NCBI RefSeq assembly: GCF_963678635.1 | Contig: NC_087063.1 | Span: 26,719,649-26,783,648, forward strand | DNA: 64,000 nucleotides | From: Symsagittifera roscoffensis | Taxonomy: Eukaryota > Xenacoelomorpha > Acoela > Convolutidae | Reading direction: 5' to 3' | Shown here: one piece after another, positions 49,078-60,718 of the stretch | How the letters are laid out: each line of letters opens with the position of its first letter | Numbering within the stretch: position 1 is the stretch's first letter | The notes under the pieces: generated by a model | What the model was told of the DNA's origin: nothing | Database searches by the model: none | Seen by the model: only the letters and a program-made list of their open reading frames with translations | Program-made: the position numbers and the translations under genes

Positions 49078-50681
49078 GTACAAAAATCGGAGCGGGACTC
49101 GATAGTGGTGGCCTACGAGAGAGGTCAGTTCGGGCACAATGGTCAGCGCAGATTCGTGACCTGCTCAGCCAGCGAACTCTTCTTCTACTACTTCCAGATT
49201 CCACAAAACCAAAGGAATCATTATGAGGCACGGTGGTCATGTGTAGAATCGTTCACTTTAAATAGTTGTTTAAATATTCGCAATAAGAATGATTGAAAGG
49301 ATGTTTTGAAACTTGCCGTTTTTGTTCTTTTTCACTAGAAAAAGGTGAAAGGGTTTGACTAGAAGAAAAGGGTTTCATCGAGGGTCCAGTGACTTTCCAA
49401 ATTATAGAAGTTTTGAAGTAAAGTGGCGTTGAAGAAATTATTTGTACAATTTTTGATAAATACCTTTTTTATTATTCAAGGAAACCTTGTTATTATTAGG
49501 TGATATCTGAGAACAAATTATGCAAGCTCTACTTTGACCTCGAGTTCGATAAAAACGTGAACAAAAATAAAAATGGAGTCGAGTTGGTTGAACTATTCGT
49601 TGAACTTGTCTGCTCTTGCCTACAATATTCGAATAGAGAGAGACCTCAAACAGGAGATATTTTGTATCTGGATTCGACAACGGCAAATAAGTTTTCGTGT
49701 CATTTAGTGTTCGTCCGAACGGTATTCGAAAATAACGAACACTGTGGCGTGTTTGTGAAACATTTATGCGACAGTATTCAGCTCGCGGTGAAAAATTCTA
49801 AGAGGGCAAAGAATGATGAAAGTTACCTTTCGGTAGAGCCTGAAAACCCTCCAAGTAACGATGAGTCTAATGGTAAAAGTTTGAAATTATTTGGGAAAAT
49901 TTATTTTGCATCTGAAATCAAAAATCTGCTCGTTCGAATTGACGAAAACAGTAATAACGAAGATTTATTTGTGGATAATGCAGTTTACACGAAGAACAGA
50001 AACTTCCGAATGTTCAAATCGACCAAATTGGGTAAAAGTGCATTTCTAAATCGCTCTCCGCACTGTAAATATGAAATAAACTTGAGACCTTCAGATCTGC
50101 AATTCGACAAACAGCTTAAACCCAGTTACGCGGAGAGCTTGGACATTAATCCAGAGTTATACAGGACGTTTTTGGACAGTTTGATTACGAATATTGACTT
50201 CGATCCGCGTGAAGTCTTAAAGGAAGACACTTCATCTTTTAAATTGTCTAATTGTTCAAAACATAATGGTTATAGTGAAGGAAAAGCTATCCGGAAACCG
50301 TTGATCGAAAACCGAGAAAATGGCATATTTTTATACAAAGAATTGGAATCATTTATCATTGAAACTTTAAACAAAAGACTGCAACTATTGGAGATTCAAG
50401 AAGTTATTGAATCTGAGATATTTTTCAGAACTTGTAAGTCGATCCCGGATAGTAGCCTTGTCATGTATGAATTAGGTCATACATATAGGTACTGCGAAAG
50501 AATTGGAAGGTTCCACAAGAGTAACAAAGTGTATATTTGCGTGGACTTAGATCGCAGTGTGTTCTACCAGAAGTGTTTTGACCCTGATTGCGACGGATTC
50601 AGAGGCAACGAGTTTTTATTCCCTCACGAAATGATTCCGTGGAAGGGGTTTGAGAAAGAACTACTTGATGATTGGGAGTGA
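49078..50681 (+). CDS. PRIMPOL: PrimPol (primase-polymerase, CCDC111), 3' exons only
   Basis: Two exons are visible: 49078-49227 (50 residues) and 49500-50681 (393 residues plus stop). PrimPol is an archaeo-eukaryotic primase that reprimes replication downstream of lesions in nucleus and mitochondria. Motif I is CKLYFDLEF (the DxE metal ligands), motif II is FSCHLVF (SxH), motif III is LFVDNAVYTKNRNFRMFKS (third Asp). The zinc-binding module reads YRYCERIGRFHKSN and then YQKCFDPDC, keeping the Cys-His-Cys-Cys ligands. The first visible exon matches the part just before motif I (QRRFVTCSASELFFYY). The N-terminal exon(s) were not found. The protein stops about 30 residues after the zinc module, without the long acidic RPA-binding tail of the human enzyme. 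The intron between the two exons seems to use a GC donor at 49228; a GT donor at 49243 would also keep frame but adds five residues at a conserved junction. Confidence 0.88.
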
Positions 50682-51454
50682 TGAGCTGACCAGCAACATG
50701 AATGAAACTTGTTATTTGTAGTTTAAATTGATATTTGAAAATTGTACAATTCCTCAGCATCTGCAGATATTGTTTACCTTTTCCAGAAATTCTTTTTTTT
50801 CCAGTCTGCTGAGGGAAAGTTTTTTATTTTATTTAATTTAATTCGCTAGTGTTATGAAATTCAAAATTAATAATAATCATAATATTTACCCTAGCGATAA
50901 GCAAGGGCGTTTCAATCGGGTACTAGACATTTTTCCCATAATTAACTTGGTTCACAGAAAGGTCAAATTGTAGTCAGTTTGTTTTATAGCTGTTGCATAG
51001 TCAGTGTACAACTGCATGGTTAATAAATAGCATGGTTATTGTATTTGCCTTGTTTTTAAGTTAGTAGTTGCCTGTTATTTTTTTTACTATCGAAAATTTT
51101 TAGAGATTTTCGGCACTGAGGTCGTTCGTCTTTAATTCTGTCAGCTTATCTATAAATCAATTAACTGGCGTTTCACGTGAAACATGTTGAAGAAGTCCCT
51201 ATGTAGACGTCCTTAAGAAGTCATTATGTTGACATATTTAAGCTTTTTGAACGTATTATTTTTTGCATGTTTAACAAAATATTTTTTTCACGTTTAAGCT
51301 ATATCGTATATTGTAATGCTTAAAAAATTTCATTTGGCACGTGTTTAAGATGTCGCTATGCTGGTCTGTTAAAGGGCCAAAGCATTGAAAAGGTTGAAAT
51401 GTTTACTCGAGTCGACAAATTTTTGTATCACCATTGACTGAATTATTTATTTTT
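50682..51454. other. 3' flank of PrimPol
   Basis: AT-rich, with AATAAA near 51020. A dispersed phrase 'gggtactagacatttttccc' at 50917 matches repeats elsewhere in the window. A perfect 14-bp palindrome GTTTCACGTGAAAC lies near 51171. No gene. Confidence 0.45.
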
Positions 51455-54400
51455 TTCTCGATCTTATAGTGGGTTGCATTCAGGGGTTGCATATCTGGCG
51501 TCCAACTATGACGGTTCAAATCCTATTGGTTTCGAGATATGGTGTTTTTTATTTTTTTTTTCCAAAACTACATTTTTTCTATATTCGCATCGTAAAACTA
51601 TCAAATTTTTGCTTTATCATTGATTGAATAATATGTTATTTCCTCAAGCTGATAGTGTGTACTTTCGGAATTCACTTAGGAGTTGCAAATCTGCTGTCCA
51701 AAAATGACTGCTCAAATCTCTAAGGTTTTCTAGATATGCTTGTTATAATGATTTTTTCAATTTTTTTTTCAAAACTATATTTTTCTTAATTCGCAACGTA
51801 AAATTATCAAATTTTTGCATTATCATTGATTGATTTTTATGTTATTTTCTCAGCCCTGTAGTGGCGTGCTGTCAGAGTACACTCGGGGGTTGCAAATTGG
51901 CGTTAAATAATGACTGTCCACCAAATCCTTTTGGTTTTCGAGATACGGCGTTTTTTATGATATAAAACTTAGCTATATATATATTTTTTTAAAACTTAGA
52001 TATAAAAAACTTAGCGACCTTCATATTCTCAACCCTATGGGGGGATGCTGTCAGTAACCTATTGGGTTTGCAAATCTGCCCTCTAAATATGACTGATCAA
52101 ATCCTTTCGGTTTCCGAGATATAGCAGTAACCGCACTTGAAATTCTCAACCCTATAGTGGGGTGCTGACAGGGTTCAATCAAGAGTTGAAAAGCTGGCGT
52201 CCAAATATGGCTGCTCAAGTCCGTCTAGTTTTCCAGAGATGGCGTTTTTTTAGTTTCCTAATTTTTTTTCAAAAAAAATTTAGATACAAGATAAAGTACC
52301 CGAACTTAAAATTCTCGACCCTATAGTGGGGTGCTTTCAGGGTACCCTCAGAAGTTGCAAAGCTGGCGTCCAAATATGACAGCTGAATTCTTTTGGTTTT
52401 CTTGATATGCCATTTTTTAATGATTTTTTCAATGTTTTATTTAAAGAAACTGAGATTTAAAATAAAGTAATCGATTTTGTGACCGCTTAATTCTTCTGAC
52501 TGTTCAAATATGGCTGCTAAATTCCTTTTGGCTTCCGAGATATGGACTTTTCTTATGATTTGTTCAATTTGTTCTAAAAAAACTTGGTTATAAAATCAAG
52601 TTTTCAAACATGAAATTCTCAACCCTATACTGGAGTACTGACAAGGTTTACTCAGGTGTTGTAAAGTTGGCGTTCAAATATGACTGCTCAAGTCATTTTG
52701 GTTTTCGAGACATGGCGGGCTTTTATTTTCCCATTTTTCAAAAAAAAAATTAGAGTTTTAAGTAAAGTAACCTAACTTGAAATTCTCAACCCTAAATTGG
52801 GGTGCTTTCAAGTTATGTTCAGGAGTTGCAAACTTGGCGTCCAACTATGACTGCTTAATTACTTTTTGTTTTCGTGATATGGAGTTTTTTTTATGATTTC
52901 TTTGTTTAAAAAAACTTAGGTATAAAACAAAAATATGAAACTTGAGTTTTTCAACCCAATGTTGGTGTGCTGTTGGTATACACTCAGAAACTGCAATTCT
53001 TTTCTCTAAATGTGACTGCCCAATATATTTTGATTTCCGAGATATGACATTTTTCTATGATTTTTCCTTTTTTGTTTCAAAGAACTAACCGATCTTGAAA
53101 TTCTTAACCTTAATGGTAGGGTTCTGTCAGAGTACGTTCCGGAATTTCTGCCAGGATACAAATTGGGGGTACTGCCAGGGACTCTATCTTTAACTATCAG
53201 CTTACAAATGAGGGGCACTGTCAGCGCCTTTTACCTTTACTGCTCAAATCTTTTTAATTTCCGAGATATGGCGTTTCTCTCGATTTTTTCGATATTTCTA
53301 AAAAACTTAGGTTTAAAAATAAGTGGTATGACTTTAAGTTCCTAACCTTATGGTGGGATGCTGCCAGGGAACAATTTAGGGTAATTAATCTATTTTTTTC
53401 CTGCTCAAATCATTTGGTTTTTCGAGATACGGCGTTTTGTATGATATAAAACTTAGCTATATATATTTTTTTAAAACTTAGATATAAAAAACTTAGCGAC
53501 CTTCGTATTCTCAACCCTATGGGGGGATGCTGTCAGTAACCTATTGGGTTTGCAAATCTGCCCTCTAAATATGACTGATCAAATCCTTTCGGTTTCCGAG
53601 ATATAGCAGTAACCGCACTTGAAATTCTCAACCCTATAGTGGGGTGCTGACAGGGTTCAACCAAGAGTTGAAAAGCTGGCGTCCAAATATGGCTGCTCAA
53701 GTCCGTCTAGTTTTCCAGAGATGGCGTTTTTTTAGTTTCCTAATTTTTTTCAAAAAAAATTTAGATATAAGATAAAGTACCCGAACTTAAAATTCTCGAC
53801 CCTATAGTGGGGTGCTTTCAGGGTACCCTCAGAAGTTGCAAAGCTGGCGTCCAAATATGACAGCTGAATTCTTTTGGTTTTCTTGATATGCCATTTTTTT
53901 ATGATTTTTTCAATGTTTTATTTAAAGAAACTGAGATTTAAAATAAAGTAATCGATTTTGTGACCGCTTAATTCTTCTGACTGTTCAAATATGGCTGCTA
54001 AATTCCTTTTGGCTTCCGAGATATGGACTTTTCTTATGATTTTTTCAATTTGTTCTAAAAAAACTTGGTTATAAAATCAAGTTTTCAAACATGAAATTCT
54101 CAACCCTATACTGGAGTACTGACAAGGTTTACTCAGGTGTTGTAAAGTTGGCGTTCAAATATGACTGCTCAAGTCATTTTGGTTTTCGAGACATGGCGGG
54201 CTTTTATTTTCTCTTTTTTCAAAAAAAAATTAGAGTTTTAAATAAAGTAACCTAACTTGAAATTCTCAACCCTAAATTGGGGTGCTTTCAGGTTATATTT
54301 AGGAGTTGCAAACTTGGCGTCCAACTATGACTGCTTAATTACTTTTTGTTTTCGTGATATGGAGTTTTTTTTATGATTTCTTTGTTTAAAAAAACTTAGG

Positions 54401-54925
54401 TATAAAACAAAATATGAAACTTGAGTTTTTCAACCCAATGCTGGTGTGCTGTTGGTATACACTCAGAAACTGCAATTCTTTTCTCTAAATGTGACTGCCC
54501 AATATATTTTGATTTCCGAGATATGACATTTTTCTATGATTTTTCCTTTTTTGTTTCAAAGAACTAACCGATCTTGAAATTCTTAACCTTAATGGTAGGG
54601 TTCTTTCAGAGTACGTTCCGGAATTTCTGCCAGGATACAAATTGGGGGTACTGCCAGGGACTCTATCTTTAACTATCAGCTTACAAACGAGGGGCACTGT
54701 CAGCGCCTTTAACCTTTACTGCTCAAATCTTTTTAATTTCCGAGATATGGCGTTTCTCTCGATTTTTTCGATATTTCTTCTAAAAAACGTAGGGTTAAAA
54801 ATAAGTGGTATGACTTTAAGTTCCTAACCTTATGGTGGGATGCTGCCAGGGAACAATTTAGGGTAATTAATCTATTTTTTTCCTGCTCAAATCATTTGGT
54901 TTTTCGAGATACGGCGTTTTGTATG
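51455..54925. repeat. Satellite with monomer about 165 bp and a 1.48-kb internal duplication
   Basis: Variants of 'ctcaaccctatagtggggtg' followed by 'gttgcaaatctggcgtccaa' and 'ggttttcgagatatggcgtt' recur about every 165-180 bp from 51455 on. A block of about nine monomers, roughly 51956-53432, is repeated at 53433-54925 with high identity (offset 1477-1479 bp). Monomers within a block are much more diverged than the two blocks, which defines a higher-order repeat. Open frames of 60-70 residues inside are repeat by-products. Confidence 0.92.
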
Positions 54926-55929
54926 AAAACGAAACCTCCTGATATATAAGCCCAGTTATTATTCTCGGTTGCATTTAATTAGGGTCATCAGAATATCGAT
55001 GTTTCAGCACATGTTTTAGGAAGCTATTTTTAACGCTCAACGATATTTAGTTATGCGCTAGTTTTTCAAATGTTTTTTTTCTATTAGTTTTGTTGATTTT
55101 ATACCGACTGAGCTCTAACGCGAAATTTGTGAACATATAAATATCCCTCTAAGGCCTTCGTAAAAAACAGATGCGAATTAATCATAATAATTTATCAAAT
55201 TTGTGTTTGAAAAAAAAATATTTTTTTCAAAAATGATTTTTCGGCTTTTTATTTGCTGACAGTTTTTTTACTTAATATTTTGTTTCCTGCGAGCTTTCGG
55301 TTTTATTTAAAGGTCGATAAGACTATGGCTCCATATTTTCGAATGCTCAAAACCATCCCCACAAGATCGTCATGCTATTTTAATCCTCTTGTTATTATAT
55401 CGCAAATAATGCGGAGCTCAGCTTCGCATCTGTAAAAAAGACGTTTACCAATCGAGATCATTACAGAAATTATATATTACTTATGTAATATTTTTTAGCG
55501 CCAAATCAAATTGTCACCGTAATGCCACAAACTTTTTTGCAGGTGTCGTTTGAGAGCAAGTTGGAAGGTCAGAATCTAAGTCGTTTTTCCAATTGAACCC
55601 TAAAGTTTCACATAAACCGTTTTTGTGGATGTGGATCGGAATGATAAAGGCCGACGTTTTTTTTATGATTTATCATTGAGAAACAAATAATTACTCATCA
55701 GAAAAATTGAACTAATTTTTTACCAAAACTCTTCTGCACAGAAAACGCTATTGCACAGATATAGGTCTCTAAAATTATGAACAAGACTAGTTATAGTCTA
55801 GTCTGGCAATCTTATTGAATAGAAGTTTTACTCGCTCACTCATTTTTTTAACGTTTATAGATAAGAGACTTGTATATTCTGATATTTTTAAGTTTTTTAA
55901 GACTTCGTTTGTGTTTAGTTCTTAGAATG
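54926..55929. other. Spacer, no gene recognised
   Basis: About 1 kb of AT-rich sequence with no recognisable coding frame or repeat. It separates the satellite from the LINE remnant. Confidence 0.4.
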
Positions 55930-56605
55930 AATAAACGTTATATTTTCGCCTCTTCTCAGTTTTTTTTGTTGTTTCTGCAGTGTATCTAGGTTTGCCTTTG
56001 AGGTGCAGCCGTAAATCAGTATTCCATATTGATAATAAGGCTGTGTATAGCTTCTTTTTGATAAATATAGATGTATGAATTATTCGACAACGTGTTTCTA
56101 ATTTGGTAGAGAAATGAAATTAATTTTGCGCGCCTATTTTTCTTATTTCGGTGAAACTCAATTTGCTTTCTTTTTAAAGTCCTAAATATCCAACATCAGT
56201 TTCTGTTGTCAAACTTTCCCTAAACAATTGTTGCATGGTTTTGACTTCTTTGAACTGAATACAATTGTTTAGATTTTGTCCTGGTTTATCGTAATCTAAT
56301 TCACTGCCATCCATCCAGGTTTCGTAACTTTGCCGTATTTATATGTATAGTATAATATGCAAAGATAACAACTTTGTTATGTTTGCAATCTCGGGGAAGT
56401 GATTGATGTAAATTAGAAATTATAGTTGGACCTAGAACTGATCCACGAGGAACCCCCTACTTGAGTACTGTTAAGAGCTGTTTAATTGACTTTTTTTATA
56501 TCAAGTTGGTAACGGTTTTCTAGATATGATTATAAAATGGAAAAAGACTTCTTTCACTCCTTAAATTGAGAAATTTCGTGCAAGATTTTATGGTTGAGTT
56601 CTGGT
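55930..56605 (-). pseudogene. Decayed LINE reverse transcriptase
   Basis: On the minus strand, frames broken by stops and shifts still carry the order of motifs of a non-LTR reverse transcriptase. These are GVPRGSVLGP at about 56428-56457 (family form GVPQGSVLGP), then VVIFAYYT at about 56350-56372 (catalytic FADD replaced by FAYY), then YQYGILIYG at about 56003-56032 followed by CTSKANLDTLQKQQ. Further upstream, traces of the region before the GVPQG motif are visible up to about 56600. Both catalytic Asp positions are lost and several stops intervene, so it is inactive and old. It is a CR1/Jockey-like element by motif style; the clade is uncertain. Confidence 0.8.
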
Positions 56606-56877
56606 CCCAACCACCCCCCGCAGGGATGAGGTGGAACTATTGCTTAGTTTGTTTTTTAACTTAAATCAAGTACCTCAAAAATGCCCGCAGTAGCGCATGT
56701 GGTATCATAATAAAGGTTTTTGCTTGTGATTCGATTTCGGTTAAAATTTCAACTGAGTTGTTTCAGGGTAAAAAAAAACAACTTGGCTGCATTTTTTTTG
56801 CTGTTATGGTACAAATTAAAAGAAGAGTGCAAGTCTTTCTCATTAGACCAAATAATTAATTCATAACACGTTTTATT

Positions 56878-57190
56878 AAGAGTCGATGAACGTAGTGAAG
56901 ACTCTGATATAGATCTTGTTGTTTTTTGTTTGTTTTTTTTTGTTCAGGAAAGTTTTTTTGCGGTTTGACTTTTGATTCATTTTTGACTTTACTTCGTGTC
57001 CCTTGTTAAATGGAAGGCAAGTTTCTAAAGATTATGAAAAACGTGGTGATCGGCTTCTATTTTCAAAAGTGGGTTTGAATTTTTAGATTTTCCAGCTGAA
57101 CGAAAATATATCTATTAATCCAGTGTTTTCAAATGGGGTGTAAGGGCAACTATTTGACTCTTTTCCAACTGTTTGTTGGATGTTTATCAT
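56878..57190 (+). repeat. Dispersed hairpin-bearing repeat, right-hand copy
   Basis: The head 'aagagtcgatgaacgtagtg' at about 56879 is followed by 'aagactctgatatag', giving the conserved AAGAGTC/GACTCT pairing. A shortened body includes 'aaaaacgtggtgatcggctt' and the tail 'gactcttttccaactgt'. It shows that the family reaches well beyond the SLC6 region. Confidence 0.7.
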
Positions 57191-58523
57191 ATTTGAAAAC
57201 TACATTTTAACTGGAACCACAGCAACTGGCTATCGCTGTTTCCTAAAACATTATTGGGGCTCCGAGGTGTTTGGTTCGAGGCTTCCATCGCTCATAAATT
57301 CTGCTTAGATTTGGCAAATCCTACCAAAAGAGACTTCTAAAACTTTATGGAGTTTTTTGAAATCGACTAGTCAGATTATAGCCTGAAAACTTAAATGAAC
57401 ACAGATGTTCGGAGACAAATGAAATTAATTTTCTCGCTAGCATAAATCAAAAAGGAATCAGCCAAACTGTAATATTATCTCAGCTCATCAATTTTTTTTA
57501 CATAAACAATAGTTGCTAGCTTAAATGAAGAGACTAGTCATTCACGTTCACTAAACACTGGTTAAAATTTTCAGAATGGGAAACGTAATTATACTTTATA
57601 GAAAGAATAAGTTGACTTAATACAATGCTACGTCTCGAAAATTACATATTAATTAGGTTTTCTCAAATAGGTTATTTTAACAAAGTGTCAATCATAAACA
57701 AAGAGCTGTAAGGAGAATTTTTTTCGTCAAAACTTCTAAGATTTTTTTTTCAATTTTTGAATCCATCTTATGTATGCAAGTAAATCAATAATTGCCTGAA
57801 TAAAATTCATGAAACAATTCTTTGTATCAAGATAATTATTTGTCGCAATTTTTCGAGCGTAAGATGGCTAAATTTATACTCTTGCGATAAGCGAGGGTGT
57901 TGTATCAATAATGTAATAAGACTGTCAGCGTTGCAAAATATTATCAACTAAGATATGTCACTTATCCTTTTTACTGGCTAATTTAGTTTATTAATCAATT
58001 TAATAGTTTTGAACTCTATGTAGCTCTCTCTGCGCAAGAAGAGGTTTGCCTTCGTGCTTACTGGTGAACTTCTTAACTTAAAGAATGTTACTTGCTGAGT
58101 TCGTGGAGACGTGCTGCGATGGCTGACCTTGCCTCGGCGTCCCTTCATTTTCAGTACTAATAATTACATAATTTGCGTCAGCGGCTGGTCATTCTTGAGT
58201 TAATCTGTGATTTCGAATTGAAATTTTGTTCTTACGATTTGACCTTTGATCGCACATATTAAGTTGCAAAAGTTTGGAACAGACAGAAATAATAATTAAA
58301 ATTTGATTGAGGAGACTTTGAGGAATACTTTTTCTCTGAAAGCCAGCTTTTGCATGCAAAAATGTGAATTGAGTCATCTGTTCTTGTTAATTAATTTTGT
58401 CTGTTCCATTTTTTTTAGCAAACCTCTTTGTCTACTTCTAAATTATTCGAAGCGCCTGTCAATTTTGATTTTTATGACGCTCTTGTTTTTTTTTCAGATT
58501 AGCTTTGTTTGATTATTGCGAAA
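57191..58523. other. Upstream region of MCTS1
   Basis: No gene. At about 57265-57300 there is a tRNA-like B box (GGTTCGAGGCTTCC) in a SINE-like context. A CG-richer patch at about 58090-58150 could be a transcription start region or a 5' UTR exon, and a pyrimidine-rich stretch ending CAG at about 58497 just before the ATG could be an acceptor for a 5' UTR intron. Confidence 0.4.
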
Positions 58524-59733
58524 ATGTCTTTCAAAAAAAACTCGTTAGAAGACTTTATCCTAGACACTAAATTGAACAGCTCCGACCGGAAGCGGATCCG
58601 GGCCTATGTCATGGCCCAGTATCCTGGAATAGTGCCATACATCAACGACATCTGGCCCAAGAACGAAGACAGTGTGCACTACGTGTCTGTGAGGAACAGT
58701 GACGCCAAGGCTCAGATTGTGGCCATAAAAGGCAGTTGCCATTTTTTGTTAACATTCTTCATTTTTGCGATAATAAATTGGTGCGGCATTTTTTTGTTAT
58801 TAGGTGACACTAGTCTGTTTTAAGAAAAAATCAAATTAAGTGGTGAAATGATAATTAAGGAAACTCTAAATTGGACAATGAAGGAAATGATCATTTGACT
58901 GAAGCACTGTGGTAAATGGATAGTTGGGCCAAGCTCGGGCAAATGTTACATGTTCGAAAAATTATTACAGTTTGACTTTGAGAAGTGTGATGACTTATTA
59001 AATGACTTTAGGACAGCCGGCGTTCTTCACAAGTAAGGACGAGAAGGTGGCGAAGGAGGTACAGCAGGAGTTCAAAGTGGACAGACGGTGGATTCCGACT
59101 CTGAAGTTACTCCACCAGTACCCCTGCATCCTCAACCTACAGCAGGTCGACAAAGGTCAGTGCAGTTGAATGGGCGTGTTGGTGATTTAATTTTAAAATG
59201 ATTTTCAATAAGTACGGTTTTAATGCAATCTCTCGTAGAGATATGTTAGCGAGTGGTTCCGAAGCCTTTTGGTATTGTAGATGTAGAAGTATTTCTGTAC
59301 CCATTAAAAGTTCATACTTTCGCACATGAGTTAGCCTTAAGAAGTTCAAAGCTTTGCTGTCTTCAAGTCAATGATGACACTTCCCGAGAATTGATTATGC
59401 GGCATTTTTTGAAGGTGAAGGTACTACGGGGCTTTACGGTACCAAGTTTTTTTGAAGAGAAAAGAATTTGTCGTTTCAGGTGCGATTCCCTTCGTGCTTT
59501 CTGGTGCTGATGTCATGTGCCCCGGTCTAACCTCTAAGGGGGGTTCTCTCTCCCCAGCTCAAATACACGACGTGGTGGCCATCACGGCCGAGGGTAAACA
59601 ACACGCAATGGCAGTTGGCAAAATGATCCTAGACTCGGAGACGATCCGGACTCAGAACAAAGGACATGGCATCAAGAATCTTAACGTGATGTGTGATGGC
59701 TTGTGGTATCTACAAGATGTCTTGGTGTCATAA
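58524..59733 (+). CDS. MCTS1: MCTS1 / Tma20 homologue (PUA-domain translation factor)
   Basis: Three exons: 58524-58731, 59012-59155 and 59480-59733, giving 201 residues (human MCTS1 has 181). MCTS1 pairs with DENR on the 40S subunit to promote re-initiation and recycling. The N-terminal domain is seen in YPGIVPYINDIWPK. Exon 3 encodes the PUA domain with AIPFVLSGADVMCPGLTS, VVAITAEGKQHAMAVG and GIKNLNVMCDGLWYL, all close to the family. The end of intron 1 is clear (TTTAG at 59007-59011), but its donor is not standard. Matching the family requires exon 1 to end at 58731, giving a GC donor. A GT at 58735 would also keep frame at the cost of one extra Arg. The segment after the junction (TSKDEKVAKEVQQEFKVD) is about 13 residues longer than in human. 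Start ATG 58524 opens MSFKKNSLED, in line with the usual MFKKF start. Confidence 0.88.
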
Positions 59734-60718
59734 TTTTCCGTTTATCATGATGTTACGCTGCTTTGCATTTGATTTGATGTGATTTTACCTCGTTTAATTT
59801 GAAAAATTTACCCGTTCAAGTTCCTTTCGTCAGTTTGACGCAAATATGCAAATAATTTATACATTGAATTCCTTTTGCTGAAAAAATTGTTAAGTGACGC
59901 AGCTCATTGTTCGAAGGAACTGCAGATTTTGTGGGATCACTGGAACTTTTTTGTTTTCATCTTGGAAAAATTGCGGTTTATTCCGAATTCTCTTAACAGA
60001 ACGCATTTCTTTCGGAATTTACGTTGATTGGATTCTTTTATCTTTTTGGAATGTTTCAAATTAACAAATAGCAGATGATAACTCGATAATTTTTACTGTT
60101 TAGTATGTCAGAAACAATGTTCTCGCAATGCTGTTGGTTCTTGTTGACTCAAAGTTGGTGTCCAATAAATTCCGCAGTCATTGAACCATTTTAATTCGAA
60201 AAGCGCGCCGGATTTCAAATTCGAATTGTCTATAATTGGATCTAAATTGCCACGAGTGGACTATAAAAGTAGTTAAATAATTCATAAAATAGAAATAATA
60301 GGACGCGAATCAATATTTAGTTCAATACGAGGCCATTGCACAAATTGTGTCCTAATTGTAGATATTGTAGAGAGGCAAGTTGGCTAAAGTATTTTTATTC
60401 AACTTATTGCTCTCTCACATATCAGTACGATAGTTGGAATTCCGAGATTCCTGTTTCTAGATACTTCTAAATTCACTCTACAAATAACTTCGTAATTCTA
60501 CAATTCAATCTTAGCTTCGAATATAGATACAGACAGGTTCTGAAATCCATTTGAAGAACCGGACAAAGTTTGGGCTAAATTTGAATCTGAATCAAAAGCG
60601 TTGTCGGATTTGCTAAATTAGCGCTAAAAGATACCCGAATCTGAATACAAGTTGCCACGATTATACCGAACGCTTTTGCTTAGATTAGATAGTATAGTAC
60701 GGATATTGTTTGCGGAAC
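59734..60718. other. Intergenic region between MCTS1 and RRM1
   Basis: About 985 bp without a coding frame. A polyadenylation-type AATAAA occurs near 60164. A CG-rich patch AAAGCGCGCCGG near 60197-60208 loosely resembles an E2F half-site, which would suit an S-phase gene, but a single partial match is weak evidence. Confidence 0.4.

Noticed and set aside
60197-60208. E2F site controlling RRM1
   Set aside because: Only a partial match and a single occurrence; not enough to call a regulatory site.
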